From the NCBI GenBank assembly GCA_947247005.1, contig OX365945.1, positions 10,360,501-10,424,500 on the forward strand: a DNA stretch of 64,000 nt, given 5' to 3'. The notes below the pieces were generated by a model that was not told where the DNA came from, searched no databases, and saw nothing but the letters and a program-made list of their open reading frames with translations. The position numbers and the translations under genes are program-made. How positions within the stretch are numbered: the first letter of the stretch is position 1; the number at the start of each line of letters is the position of its first letter. Positions 43,601 through 58,600 of this stretch are shown here, piece after piece. This DNA comes from Spisula solida (lineage: Eukaryota > Mollusca > Bivalvia > Venerida > Mactridae).

Positions 43601-46600
43601 CGATACCCTAGCTCTTTCCAATTACTAGTAGTCTCCTTGGTTCTTTAACATGTCTAGTGTACAGACCGATACACGCTCAAGTGTATATAAAATTGGTACA
43701 CGCGAAGCCAACGGCTAATGACTTGACCTCTTGACGACCGCTTGTGATTGAGTACTCGTGTCGCTGCAGCAAGAATGAAGGGAGTATAGTCCGTTTGCGG
43801 CGAAAAAAATCGTCTAAAATGAAGATTTCTCAGTATTTGCTGCACCTACAGTTATGAGATTTTGCACGAGTGAATGAAATGTATCTACCTAATATACAAT
43901 TAAATCTAAGCAACATCGGGCATGTGTGAAAAAAGTTTTGTTCATAAGTTCTATGTAAAATATTTGTAGTTTACAATGAAACTTCATGTTAGAAGACTCG
44001 ATACTTGCAACAGCCATTTTTATGGTCACGTGACACGTCTAACGGTAGATTTAAGTGTTTTTAACCTGTTTAATATATCATGTACGAGGCCCGTCTGTGC
44101 ATCTGTACTGTTTTTTTTTTAAATTTCGGGTCTAAACGTAAAAATGGCTTGCGTCTTGCAGCCTCCTTCTCGAACTATAAAAACACGGATTTTACAGCGT
44201 CTTTAAACGATTTTAACTGCTTCATATTAGGCATTCTTTAAACGTGTTAAGGTCGATTTCAGACCATTTCTAAAGGTTTGGGTAGATGTAAATAACTCAA
44301 TTATTTAGGACTGGTACAATCAAAAGACTACATGTCAGTGTGTGCATAAACATTACAATGCTTTTAATAAGTTCTTAATTTAACATTATTATATATGTAC
44401 GAGTATATACATAGCTTATGTGAATAAGGATTTGGTTTTCACTGCTTTTTCGTGATATTATCATACTTTATCTGTATACACACTTGTACGCGACATACCT
44501 AAACAAATCGACTTATACGGGCCTCATAAATTTTGCTTTCATCACAGAAATGTCAATCTTGCTGATCACGGATTATAACAGCTAAACAAATGACAGTAAA
44601 ACATCAATGGAATACCAGATTACCTCCCTGCGTTAAAGTGCTCAAATGCATGTAATTTCAATATACAATAAAGAATAAACTTGTTTAAATAATTAATTGA
44701 AAATTATGAAATTTGAAATGGGAGTAGGTAGAATGAAATTATGGTTCTGTGTAAAATTTTATCAACATCTGATAAATTGATTTACAGAAATTTAAAATTT
44801 AGACGATTTTTTTCGCTGCAAACGACCTATAATAAGAGGCAGAAAACAGCTTGGTCGGGATGCAGGACAAAAAAAAGCACTTTAATAATGACAGAAATGA
44901 CAGAAAAAAGTTCACTTGTTCATACACTGTGAACTAGTATTAAAGTTAAAGGCGTATATAGAACTTACATATGCCTTCAGCAAGAACGTCAGACGTCGTG
45001 TGTCCAAAATTGTTGTGACTGAGCTTGACCGTCTTCAGTCTGTTATTTTCCTGTAACAAAATTTTAATACTGCGTATTTCAAACACGTACTGTACAACTT
45101 CTCCATAAGCAACACCCCTTTAATAGGAGACGCGTAGTGTGCTTTTGTGAGGTCCCAGAGACTAAAAATCAAATGTTAAATCAATTATCATTACAAAGCA
45201 AAGCTAAAATGTTGTTGAAGAAAGGTTGTTGCTCAAGATAGGGGCTCATTGGTGAAGTTGCACTGTACGACTCGAGCAGTGTTTTTTACGTTTAAGGTCG
45301 AATAACGTGTTTCTAAAGCGAGCATAGATAAAACAACACAGCAAAATACTGGGAAAAAATAAAGTGAAATATGTAATTCACGTATTATCTACATAAATGA
45401 TAGTATATCGTGCTTATCTTATAGGATACCGAAACAACTTGTTCACAATATGTTTATTCATCCTCCACTAATGGTCGTATTACATTAAGAATACATTAAT
45501 TCCACGAAATAAGTATGTACAAACTAGTTATATTGTATTAAGTTAATTGTAGCAGACTTACCAAAAACGCTTCAGCAATAAATCCGGCATCAGCATCTGT
45601 AAACTCGTTCCCTGTGAAAAAATACGTATATATATTAGCAAAGTCAAGTTCACTCATTTATTTTGATTAAATGAGCAAACTTCACTGTATTTTAACCATA
45701 AATATCCCTTACGGACCTATATCAGTGAAATGACATATTTTAATTTTGGGATTTAAAGTCCCGTGTTTTGTCATGCATTTATTGAGGTTACGTAAGTCAA
45801 TATAATACTCTTAAACATGTATTGCAAACATCGCAAAATTAGAAGATTCCTTTCTTTGGTGAGCTCAGTATACGTTACCTCACGTGGTTTGTATTAACGG
45901 TTACACATTTGCTATGAGTTTCATTGAATTCGGCCCAGGCATTAAAAAGTTATGGAGCGGACACGAAATTCAAGGTTTAAACCTTTGACCTAATCGTCTT
46001 TATTAGTAACACATTTTCTATGAGTTTCATGCAATTCGGCTCAAGCATTAAAAAGGTAATAAAGCAAGGTCCAAACCTTTGACCTTGAATTGTGACCTTG
46101 AGACGATTAGGTTGGAATGTGGGTTCTGCACGTCGTCTTTATTAGTTACACATTTGCTATGAGCTTCTTTTATCATTATTGTACATGAATTTAATTTGAC
46201 AAGTCATGATTCTCCTGCATTCTTTGATTCTGCTGATAATAAGGGAAGATAATATAGATCTGATCTTGTATATGTATTTGCCATATACTTCATAGCCAAA
46301 TAAACAGGAAATGGGGACTGGTAGATGCGACCGGGTGGTGTCCCTCTTTGATCTAGGGAGCTAGACAGCATGCTGTGAAATGACACTAAAGTTAACAGAT
46401 CACATGATATGTAATGTACTCTTTGAGAATTATGGTCCCCTGACAAATTATACATGTTTACAATTGATTTAGATATTTATACCAGGGCTGGTATTCACAA
46501 AGCTTCTTAGATATTTTCGTAAGATTTTCTTATCTGATAAGAAATTATTTTAGCTAAGAATAAAATTTATTTTTGTCTTAAGTTGTATTCAAGAAGCATC

Positions 46601-49600
46601 TTAGAAATATCTTAGCTAAAATATTATCCTAAATCTAAGAAATATTTTAAAGTGGTTGCTATGTAAAACGGGATTTTCTCGCTCTAAAAATAGTAACGGA
46701 AATGAGGACTCCTTCCAAGGGAGGGATTAGTCCTCGATCATTTTCGAACCGCTTTTATTATCATTTGAAATCATACATGTATATAAAAAAAATTAGTTGG
46801 GTTAATGAATATTAATTTGTGTAATGTAAAACCGGGTGTCTATTATAAATAATAATTTCTAAATTATATTCACGTACAGTGCATTCTGTTTGAATTACGT
46901 GTTTGAAGAGTTGTGTGTATAGAATACATGTAGTTTGTTTTTACTGAAGTCATGCGTGGATCCGGAGGGTTCCGAACCCCCGTGGAATTTTGGCAAAACA
47001 TGTTGTTATCATGTGTATCTTGTATATATATTGTCAGGGGGCTTAGAGTGTAATTACGGCACCGCTCTAAGAAAAATAGTAGCTGATAGACCCACTGAGA
47101 AAAATGTTAGTCGAATATCTTACAAAGTTACTTATGACGTTACGCTCGATGTTGGCGTACATTAGCGTAACCAATTCCGACGTTGTTGACGTTTTAACGA
47201 TTATTGACGTTACAAGACTTATTTGGGTGTTTCGAATACAATTTTTCTTAAATTATGCCGTAAACCCCATATTTTTATTCGTCACATATTTCGCGATTGG
47301 TGTAAAAAATATTGTTGTTAAATTTAAATGGTTTTGAGCAACCCGCTTGATTGATAGGTGCATTTTTACGCAATATGTATGGCAGTTTTTAGATCGGCCA
47401 TATCGCGAGGCGGAGGGTTAATTAAGGCGTTACAGTCGTACATTTTAATAAAACATACAATAGAATATACCAATAATACGCTGCGTATCGTTCCATACAA
47501 GTAGATGATTTACATTTTGCCGAAACATTAAAATACATGAACAAAAATGAGAAAGTAAGTTAGAAAATACTACGAAAACCACGTCCCGACAAGTGGCGCT
47601 TTTAAAACCGCTAAACTTACTATTTCAGACTAAAACACCATAATTACATAAACCCCACAGCACATTCTTCATTCATACAAAATTTCATTAAAATCTGCAG
47701 TACATCGACTCTTTTATTAAAACGGGTACGATTCTACCGATCACGTAGACGTTGACGTTACGTTAATTTCAAGGGTGTGACATTATGGCTAGATTTGCCA
47801 AAATTCATAAATAAAATTAAAGCTATGTTTAATGTAAGACTTATTTATACCAAAATACAGACAATTATATGTACTTTTTGGTTGTAGTCGCTGTCGTTTT
47901 AATAAATGCATACTTCTTTAAATATTTTGAGGCATAGCAACATCACAATTTTAATTTGTGCACTTTTTGGTGCGTGTGACATCGTGGCTAGAAAAAAGTA
48001 TACCTATATTAAAAGCCTAATTCAAAGTCATAATCGTACAAATTATACCCAATTCAAAAATAGGATGCATGTACTTTTTGTCAAAATAAAGATTATAGAA
48101 AGTCGACTTAAGTTATAGAAAAAACTGAAGTTTTAACAAATCTTGTCGCGGAAAGAAATTAAATCTTACGTTTTCAGTTGAATATGTTTTTCGCTCACGG
48201 TTTGTTACTGGAAGTTTTGAACGGCACATAAATGAAACAACGCGAAATAGAGTTGCCAACACGTCGCCGCATCTACTTTTTGGGCGGATAAAGATACTTA
48301 TATGAATTTGCCGAGCTGCTAAACACTGCGCATTGGTCAATTATGTTACATCTTACATGCCGTTTTTGTGACGTTCTCCGTCATTCTATGTTTAATTTAA
48401 TATATACTAATAATTAAACGTACATGCGGATCACATTACTAGCATGGCGATTCTTTTATCTTCCTTGTGATATCAAAATATAAACAACCGTATTTCTAAA
48501 ACGATTTTTATGCAATATTGAAGTGTAAAAATGTTATAAATTGCCAATGTACGCCAACAATGAGCGTAACGTCTTATACACCAGTCAATATTATGCCCGC
48601 CCCGGGGGAATTAGACAAACGAATCTTCCCGACAGTCGGAAATTTGATAATCTTATCGACTCCGAGTCCCGTAAAACAGACTTTGGTCCGGGAATGTTGA
48701 CATCACGAAAGGCGACATCGATAGGCCTACTTTTATACGTGTTTTTATTAAAGTACCTGGATGAAAAACTATGCCCCACGGTGGGGATTTAGCAGTGAGC
48801 ATTGTCTCCAGGGTGGGGATTTATACATAAAAAATCGAAAATGTCTAATTCCCCCTGGGTCGCCCACCGCCTCCACTCAGAGAGACGAATAATGAATCAC
48901 TGTTCTGATTTCTTATATAATGTACAAATGATATATGCAGTTGTATTGTAGATGTCAGCCAGTAATAGTTGTAAGTTTTTACATACATCCTATGTCGGGA
49001 TCTCTTCTTAAATGTCACTGTTAATGTAAGGAACAAGTATCAAGAAGGAAGAGGTTAAAGCCGTTTTGCGAGTATTTTAAGCTGTATAAGGTATAGGTGA
49101 GACAGTCATAACTCTCTACAAAAGTTTAACTCCCTTTCACAATTGTCGTAGGATTTTTTTCATCTCCCGACGCTTCCGAATCTACATCGAAATTCATCGG
49201 CATATGTCTTGAAATTGTAATTTTGTGGTGCGGTCACAATAGTCGTACATCGGACGCACGACGGCTCTGCGATGACACACAGCATCCCTACGATGAACAG
49301 TTGTCGAACGCCATACTTTTACGAGTGCCGTGCAAACGTCGTACGTGCGTCGTGTGATTGTCGTACGATAATGAATGTCCGCAAGAATGCCGTGCGTATG
49401 ACATGGGACAATCTCACGACAATCGCACGTCCATCGTTCGTCCATCACATGTCCATCGCACGTTCCGTTTCCTGGTTCAGTACTGTAAACGTTATCATAA
49501 ACTTCATCTAGTGCATTGTGAAAACTTATGAAAACTGAATATAATCGACTTTCTGCCAGAAAAAACCATGTAAGAATATAAGCAATGTATCTACAAAACC

Positions 49601-52600
49601 AATGATGCCATCAACAATGTCATCAAAATTTCTATTTCAGCCTTGTATGGCACTTGTATATTGTGGCAACTCATTTGACCATGTATGTCTTTCAATCACA
49701 TTATATATCACAGAAACATTATTATGTGACCATTGTAATACAGAATTATAAGAGACTAATAAATATTCACAACGATATTACAAATCATAAATAATAATAA
49801 TACTAACTTTATTTTCCGATGATATACCCATTAGGCCTAGGGCTATGCACCTGTATATATGTGTATACATATTATTGATATATTTATCATTATCAAAAAT
49901 GTAATTATACAGTACAAGTAATTAAAATCAAACTTTAAACAGACGATGAATAAAGGAACTTTTAAGTTTTGCCTATGAAGTGTGAACTGTGAGCTATGAA
50001 GTGTGAACTATAAAGTGTGCAATGTGAACACTGAAATAAGGACTGTGAACTATTAAGTGCGAACTGTGGAGCGTGGAGTGTGAAATGTGGAGTATGAACT
50101 GTGGAGTGTGAACTGTGGAGTGCGAACTATGGAGTGTGAACTGTGGAGTATGAACTGTGGAGTGTGAACTTGGAGTATGAACTTTGGAGTATGAAATATG
50201 AAAGGTGAACATGTACGGGTGTTTACATTTAACATATGAACCATAAAGCAATATTAGACATGCAGTTCGAAGTGTGAAGCATGAACTATGAAGTCACCAC
50301 CGCGCCTTCGAACAATAACACAGCCAAAGTGTGCGGAACCCGTCCGGAGCTTTTAGGTTCGTAAAGCACTTGCAAGACACTCCTATGATAGCCATATGGT
50401 GGTCACACAGTGTCCGTGTGAGTACTTTTCGATAAGGCATGCGAGCATCGACAAGCCTATTAGTGTTCAAATCCGTACGGATATCATACTTAGCTCGTTT
50501 GATGTCGGTATGAGACCCGTACGAGATGTTCCCGACTTCGAAATCCGCGCGAATACGTGTACAACTCGGGAGTTCGGTGAAACATTTTCACGGATATATG
50601 AATTAAGAAAACTGTAAGATGATCGGTAGTCTACCATATCCACATTGGCTTATGGACGTCGTAGGCTTACTAGTTTGCAAAAGTCAGCTCGTGTATATCT
50701 CGTAGCATAAATGTGACCAAGTTATAAGCGTTTGCTGACAAAATTGACATGTTTGATAATATAATTCAACGAAAGATATTGCGTTTTAAAATGCATAATA
50801 AAACATTAGTGTTATAGATCTACTATAGGCCTACGTTGTGTTAGCCAGCTATTATTGTAGCGTGATTATTCTTATATACTTATTTACACTTTGTAAATTA
50901 CATATAATGCACGATGAATTTAGCAACATATCTATTTCTGATTAACTGTGTGTTATAAATGCAAAATGTTGATATTTGAGACTATACATGATTAAACATG
51001 TATGCATCAATAATCCCGAATTCCGAAAATCTGTGTCCGGAGTTTCCACCTAACCTTCTACTTTCGCTTTAGGCGGATGCGGCACCGGGTTATTTCCCTT
51101 GAACTGGGCGTTTGCATGACGTTTGATAAATTGCTAAGTTTTTTGGTCTAAAAGAATGATTTAATACGTATATTAGGGCGGTTCTTCATTGTTACCCATT
51201 GCTTGATGATTTCCAAGCTTTAAAACCGGTTTTAAACACATAATAAATCAAAGCACTGAAAGTACTCCTGTGTGGCGTAATGATGCCATTAAAACCAATA
51301 TCGAATAAAGGTTGCATCAACATTTTATGCTCGATTTCTGATAAGCCCAGTCTAATTCAGACGTTTGTGCTGCCCAAGACACCAAGCGAACCAGCAGTAA
51401 CATGGAACTTATTATGCTGGGCGTCAAGCAAAGTATATTTACAATGACCATTTAAACGACTTGGAGAGATCGCCCGGTGTCAAGATAATTACATGTAGTC
51501 ACCAACCAAAAATCACCAACGTAAATGTGCCAGGTTAATCTCATCCCACCATGTATAAATAAGAAATGATCCGTACAAACTTTAATTTGATCTCCAACAC
51601 TGACCTTGACCTTTGAGAGAGGAACTTGGGGTTGCTCATGACACTCAAATTGATAGATGTTAACATTCATGTCAATTTTAAGATTGGCCAATGCATGACA
51701 AAGGAATAGTTTGGCAAATTTCAACTTGACCTTTGATCTCCAACTGTGACATTTACCTTTGAAATAGGAACCCGGGAGTTGGGCATGACACCCTGTCTCA
51801 TTGAGGATAACATTCATGCCAAATATACAAGAAAGATTGGTCAATCCATGACAAAGTTATGGTCCGGACAAGTTTCAATTTGACCTTTGACCTCTTACTG
51901 TGACATTGACCTTTGAGATAGGAACCTGGTGGTAAGGCATGACATTCCGCCTCATGGAGGGAAATATTTATGCCAAAAAAATAAGAAAGATTGGTCAAAG
52001 CATGACAAAGTCATGGTCCGACAAAACTTCAATTTGACCTTAGACATCCAACTGTGACCTTGACCTTGCAGATTGGAACATTGGGGTTAGGCAGGACACT
52101 CCGCCTCATGAAAGTTAACTTTTATGCAAAATATAAGAAAGATTGGTCAGTGCATGACAAAGTCATGGTCGGACAAGCTTTAATTTGATCTTTGACCTCC
52201 AACTGTGACCTTGACCTTTGAGATAGGAACCCAAGGGTTGTGCATGACACCATCATCATGGGGGTGAACATTCAAGTCTAATATAATCAAGATTGGTTAT
52301 AGCATAACAAAGTTATCGTCCAGACAAAATGGAACGAACTTACGCATGCTCGCACTTACGCCCACACATACACTAAAAGTGGCGACTAAGTCTCACTCAC
52401 TGCAAGCAGGCTCAAAAACAAATATACCCCTGTCAAAGACATTCAATAGATATTTCAGGGTTGACCGCTGTAGAAAACTTCCACTTATAACTAATCGACC
52501 CCTGCCGCTGTAGAAAACTTTCACTCATAACTAACCGACCCTTGTTATAGACTTTAAATAGATATTTCAGGGTTGACTGCAGTAGAAAACTGCCAGTTAA

Positions 52601-55600
52601 AACAAACTGACCTTTGTCAAAGACCTTTTATAGAACTTTCAGGGTTGACCAATACAAAAACTGGCTCTTACAACTAACCGACGCCTGTCAGAGACCGTAA
52701 ATAGATATTTCAGGGTTGACTGCTTTGGAAAACTTCCACTAAAATCTAACGGACCACTGTCAGAAACCTTAAATAGATATAAAAGGGTTGACCGCAGTAG
52801 AAAACCTTCAATTATTACTAACCCACCCCTGTCAGAGGCCTTTAATAGATATTACAGGGTTGACCGCAGAAGAAAACTACCACTTATAACTAACTGACTT
52901 ACTGCCAGAGACATTAAATAGATATAACAGGGTTGACCGCAGTCGAAAACTTCAATTAATAAATAACCGACTCCTGTAAGAAACCTTAAATAGATGTTTC
53001 AGTGTTAACCGCTGTAGAAAACCTTCAATTATAACTAACCGACTCCTATGAGAGGCCTGAAATAGATATTACAGGGTTGACCGCAGTAGAAAACTTCAAT
53101 TTATAACTAACCGAATCCTGTAAAAAAACTTAAATAGATATAACAGGGTTGACCGCAGTATAAAACCTACAATTATAACTAACCCTCCCCTGTCAGAGGC
53201 CATAAATAGATATTACAGGGTTGACCGCAGTAGAAAACTACCACTTATAACTAACTGACTTACTTCCAGAGACATTAAATAGATATTACTGGGTTGACCA
53301 CAGTAGAAAACTACCACTTATAACTAACTGACTTCCTGCCAGAGACATTAAATATATATAACAGGGTTGACCGCAGTAGAAAACTTCAATTTATAAATAA
53401 CCGACTCCTGTAGGAAACCTTAAATAGATGTTTCAGGGTTAACCGCTGTAGAAAACCTTCAATTATAACTAACAGACTCCTATGAGAGGCCTGAAATAGA
53501 TATTACAGGGTTGACCGCAGTAGAAAACTTCAATTTATACCTAACCGACTCCTGTAAAAAACCTTAAATTGATATTACAGGGTTGAAAACTTCCACTTAT
53601 AACTAACTGACTTACTTCCAGAGACATTAAATAGATATAACAGGGTTGACCGCAGTAGAAAACTTCGATTTATAAATAACCGACTCCTGTTAGAAACCTT
53701 AAATAGATGTTTCAGGGGGGTTAACCGCAGTAGAAAACCTTCAATGATAACTAACCGACTCCTATTCACCATATCGACATTCCAGGTTAAAATCCGTTTT
53801 CCGGGATAACGGAATTTATTGAGCGACAACGTGCGAGATGTCCCGAATGTACGTCAGGGGGGAAATACCTATAGCGTATAGAGCAACCAGGTACAATAAT
53901 CGCGATTATTTAAGCCAAATGATAAGAATTTGTAAAAAGTCTTACTAGTAAACATTGACAACACCATTTTACGACCTCGCTGACAATATTTTTGCCAAAA
54001 TAATATGTTTAACATGAAAAATGCGTATATTTTCTCGCCATCGGTATCGAGCTACGGAAGCGGCAGTGTAGAATAAAATGCAATATTTCAAATATAAAGC
54101 ATTTTTTAGGATAATTCTTGCTAAAGTTTAAAAACAAAGATCTTTAATGATAATGTGTAATAATTGTTTTATATGTTTTTAATGTTTAAACGTTCAAAAA
54201 AGAATAATTATATACACTCCCGCTATACCGCTTATTGCTCGCTAACCCCCTGACCGTGAAATTTCGGGTCCGGAAAAACGGGTTTTATTTGGTAATGTCG
54301 ATATCGAGAATGAGAGGCCTGAAATAGATATTACAGGGTTGATCGCAGTAGAAAACTTCAATTTATAAATAACCGACTCCTGTAGGAAACCTTAAATAGA
54401 TATTTCAGGGTTGACCGCTGAAGAAAACTTCCAATTATAACTAACCGATCCTTGTTAGAGACCTTAAATAGATATTTCAAGGTTGACCACAGTAGAATAC
54501 TTTCCCTTATAACTATAACTGACTTCCTCTCTGGCAGGAAGTCAGATGTTTCAGGATTGACCGCTGTATAAAACTTCGATCCAATCGTCGTAGCATTTTG
54601 AGTTATAAAGTGACCATATTACATATTGATTTAGGTATTTCGATTAAACTTAGTTGTAAATAAATGTATCTAGACATATGTGAAAATGATATAACGTTTA
54701 ATTGGTTAAAACGTTTATTTTTCGCTTCGTCAGCTTTTGTCAAGATTCGACTCTAGCTCTTGGATTTGTCGTCGTAGTAGTTTTGGCTATAAAGTCATCA
54801 TTTAAATATTGTTTAGGTATTTTAATTTAAATTAGTTGTAAATACATATATCTGGGCATGTGTGACAATATTATAATGTTTAATTGCTTTAAAACGGTTA
54901 TGTTTCGCTTCGACGGCATTTATCTAGATTTCGACTCTTGTTTAGTCCAACCCAAGTTCTCTCCCGTAGATTGGCCATCGTACAGTGTTTGGACTATAAA
55001 TTCATCATATATTACATACTTTTCTTCAGATATTTCGGTTTTATTATCGACAAATATACATATGTACACATAAATTACCACGAACCTAACATATACATGC
55101 CTAAAACATTGTTTTCAACTTCGACGGCATTCGACCGCAATAGACGGCCTATAAGTTGGTATTATAAAGCTCCTTTCGCCGTTATTTCATAGTCAATGGT
55201 CGGCGAAACTAAGTTTGAATACGACAAAGTTTGTTTGTTTATTAAAAGCGTTTTCCCATAAATGCCATCAATATACGGTTCATTCAGACTTATTTCGTTG
55301 TTTTAGTGGCAAATATACTTAAATATCTGTAAATTGCATTTTAAAACACTTAATATTACCAAATATTAAATTTTCAATCCTCCTTTCGCCTCCTTTCGCC
55401 TCCTTGCGCCAAAAATCCTCCTTTCGTATTTTAGTCATACCGGCCTAGAAGCCTAGAAGTGCTTTTAGTAGCACAACTCGTCTACAAACAACGGCGGAGT
55501 GATTTAATCTCCTTTCATAAAGAAGAAATCTGCTTAGTTTATTTCAAAGATAGTTTTAGTTATTGGCGGTTTTTACATGCACATGATTTGGAACTACTTT

Positions 55601-58600
55601 ACGTAGAACTATTTCAGTTTCCGCCACCAGTGAACACATGCTGTTTCTATTTATAGCATCAATGTTTGTAAACAAATTAATTAGGTCATCGTCTGCAATG
55701 TTCAGCGGCGGAGTGATTTATATACGTAACAGTATACGAATTCCCGCCATCCCAGTGAAAACATTCGTTGGTAGTAAAAATATAGTCCGGCGGAATGATT
55801 TACTATAAATATCCTCTAAAAATAAAAGTCGGATATAATTGTTGGTCTTAATATAAGTAAATGTTGGTAATGTGAACAAATCAGGTCCAATGATACGTGT
55901 AACCCGTGTTGCATGCTTGTAATATTGTTCAAATCATAGAACTATTTATTTGCAGAGCCTAATGCGTTAAATTGGTCGTAAGCTGAAAAGTGGTAATATC
56001 ATTGTGTGGCGTAACAAAAATTGGCTATTTAAGAAGATCTTAAGTTTAAGATATGTTGTGAATAGCGACTTAGAAATAAATTAAACTTAAAAGACAAATT
56101 TTATCATAACTAAGCAATTTATAGGATATTTAAGATATATTTTGATCTAAGAAGCTTTGTGAATACCAGCCCAGGTCTGTAGATATATACTGCAGCTACC
56201 GTTATGCTTGTAAAACACAAATTATAAACCCCACAAAATATCACGATAAAATCATATTATTTAAGAAATGTATTGATCAGACGGATTATCAAATTACAAA
56301 ATACTCTGTCAGGCGCGTAGCTACCTATACGCGAGTACGCAGCTGAATCCACATGATTCTGACAAAAATATTTTTTCAGGAAAATAATTAACTTTAAACG
56401 CTTTCCTTCTTTGTCGTGTCTGTATTCCAAATTTCTATAAAATTCACATTGTGATATTTACGCAAGACTGTGTGCTTCTTTTGCTATTTTTATAAGCTGT
56501 ATTGGTGTCTGACACTACCAACCTACCATACTGTAGTTGTTGCAGTAGTCTTTGGCGTAATCTAACTCGCCCCAGTACAACCGCGTACAGGATTTCGTTT
56601 GGTTCAATCAAGAGGGAATCTCTAGTTATGGAGTTTATTGAGAGTCATTACGACGTGTGACCAGGCAAAGGTGCCAGCAACTAGTTTCACAAGCAATCGG
56701 TTACAGTTAACTGCAAAGTCCATATCTTGAATCAATGGATGATGCGCGTACCATGGCAACGTTCCCATGCACCGATCGCCTCTCGGAAATCTAGAAAAGG
56801 TCACTGTTCTAACCGTTCCTTTGATTTAATTGCTAATCACAATACGGGTCTCCAGAGCCTAAGCTGAGAGGTAGTTTTAGTATTATAAGAAGTGTAAAAT
56901 ATATGCGATCTATCATAACCACTGGATGTCCGTCTGGACTGCCGTTTTCGCTTACTAGTAGCTACAGACATATGGACATTGTTTGACAATGTTATCATTC
57001 AGAAAGAACTTTGCTGCCCTAAAGGACGGGCAACTAGACTTTTATGAGCATATCCGAAGCTTATGTGAACATAATCATTCAAAATGGGACTTGTAGATGG
57101 ACATTTGTTTGATTTATGAGTTAGCTTTCTTTTGAACAGAGAAGTACTCGGCCAATTTTAGAGTTTATCAACAAATTAATGATTCTAAAAATTACGTTGT
57201 TAGAACTTAATAAAGCACCGTGTGAACTCTCCAAATGCACCAGATTACACCATTGTTTTCAAAATTTTCCGGAGGAGCATGCCCCCGACCCCCTAGCACA
57301 ATAGTGAATCCACATGATTATGAGCTAGCTACGCGCCTGTCTGTGGATAGTTTAGTCAATTTAAACGTTTTTAACGTTTAATCAAACCTATACCATATGC
57401 ATATATCAGTATGAAACGGGCGATAGTTGTCGGGGTATTCGAAAACAGAGTCACGTGATGCGGGTGGGCGGAGCGATAGTCATTCTTCTGACCAGGTGTA
57501 AAAAAAGTAATGGAAGAGACACACGATTTTGTTACGGACGGACGGAGACCATTCCTATAATCCCCTCCTAATCAATAAAATTTGATGTGGGCCGCAATGT
57601 ATGCTTGACATAGTCACACTAATATCAAATATTCATGGTTTATTAAACATCAACACAATTAATGATAACTGGAGTGGTCATTGCCAAACTGATTATGAAA
57701 TATTCTAGTAGTTGAAACATTCTACTGCGTAATATACATGTAATGTGACATTCTTGGAAAACCCTTGTATACAAGGGAATATTTACTGCGTAAGAAAAAT
57801 ATAATTTCTAAATTGTAAATAAGATACAATAATTAATAAGAACACTATACCCGAGATATCCAGGGTTTTCAGCGTGACGTTTGTCTGCAATGCTCGACAT
57901 ATCGCCGCACATCCCTTACTTCCAAGTCGGTTATTTGCAATATTCTACAATAAAGTTACATGAATCAGATTCAAAGAACAACACCATGTAAATCTAAACG
58001 TAGTCCTCTTATATATGTTAGCATAATTATCTAGCAGCCGAATATTTGTGTTCTATAGAATACAATACTCCTCAATCGGAGGTAAAACGCCGAATTGCAG
58101 TCAGTCGTCTGCTAACGACTGCTGTTAAAGGTCAGTAAATTGGACAGAGTAGGAGCCAGGGAGACAAGTTTCCTCACATGTTGTAATTAGTGTGGTCATT
58201 TTTCAGTGTGGAAATACCACGTGATATGTAGCGTATTTTTTGGCTAAGAACGCAAGTAGAAACCTGTCTAAACACGGATAGTACTCATTCTTGGCTTGAG
58301 CGTCGTTGATGACTCGTTAAATCCGTCGATGAAAAAAAGTTGTTTTTAACTTTTTGTTGACAGATTTCTACTTGCGTTCTTAACAAAAAAGACACAAAAA
58401 CCTCTGGCCTAATGCGTATTGTGTTAGGGAGCGTATTCCTTGTTAGTGGAACTTACCATTTCTGTGATGTAACAATTTTCCAGTAACATCTCGGCGATAT
58501 ATTCCCCACCTTCCCCTTCCATCCAATTGTCCTCAAGATCCAAATTTAAAATATACGTATTTTTCTGTAAAATATGAAAAGGAAAATCATTTTATGTTCA

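Larger units (their letters stand above)
46486..56171. mobile_element. 9.7-kb interval bounded by 27-bp perfect inverted repeats and CAG duplications
   Basis: Left end GGCTGGTATTCACAAAGCTT with CTTAGAT; the right end is its exact inverse over 27 bp. CAG immediately flanks both ends (46483-46485 and 56172-56174). Both ends also carry a second subterminal copy of a TATTCA(C/A)A...TCTTA motif about 90-110 bp inside. No transposase frame is visible; the inside is satellites and smaller elements. A large non-autonomous DNA transposon is the simplest reading; two separate MITEs in opposite orientation is the alternative. Confidence 0.6.
45612..57850 (-). other. Intron 5 (12.2 kb), mostly repeat
   Basis: About 9.7 kb of it is the interval 46486-56171 between long inverted repeats; the rest includes the 1-kb element at 56310. 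No coding exon recognised. Confidence 0.7.

Noticed and set aside
49994..50251. Frames rich in Thr, His, Ser and Val
   Set aside because: Translation of the 14-bp minisatellite; periodic in all frames.
51452..51998. 130- and 66-codon minus-strand frames with similar sequence (MTNLSC..., MTNLSY...)
   Set aside because: Their similarity to each other comes from the ~152-bp tandem repeat; no splice sites or known domain.
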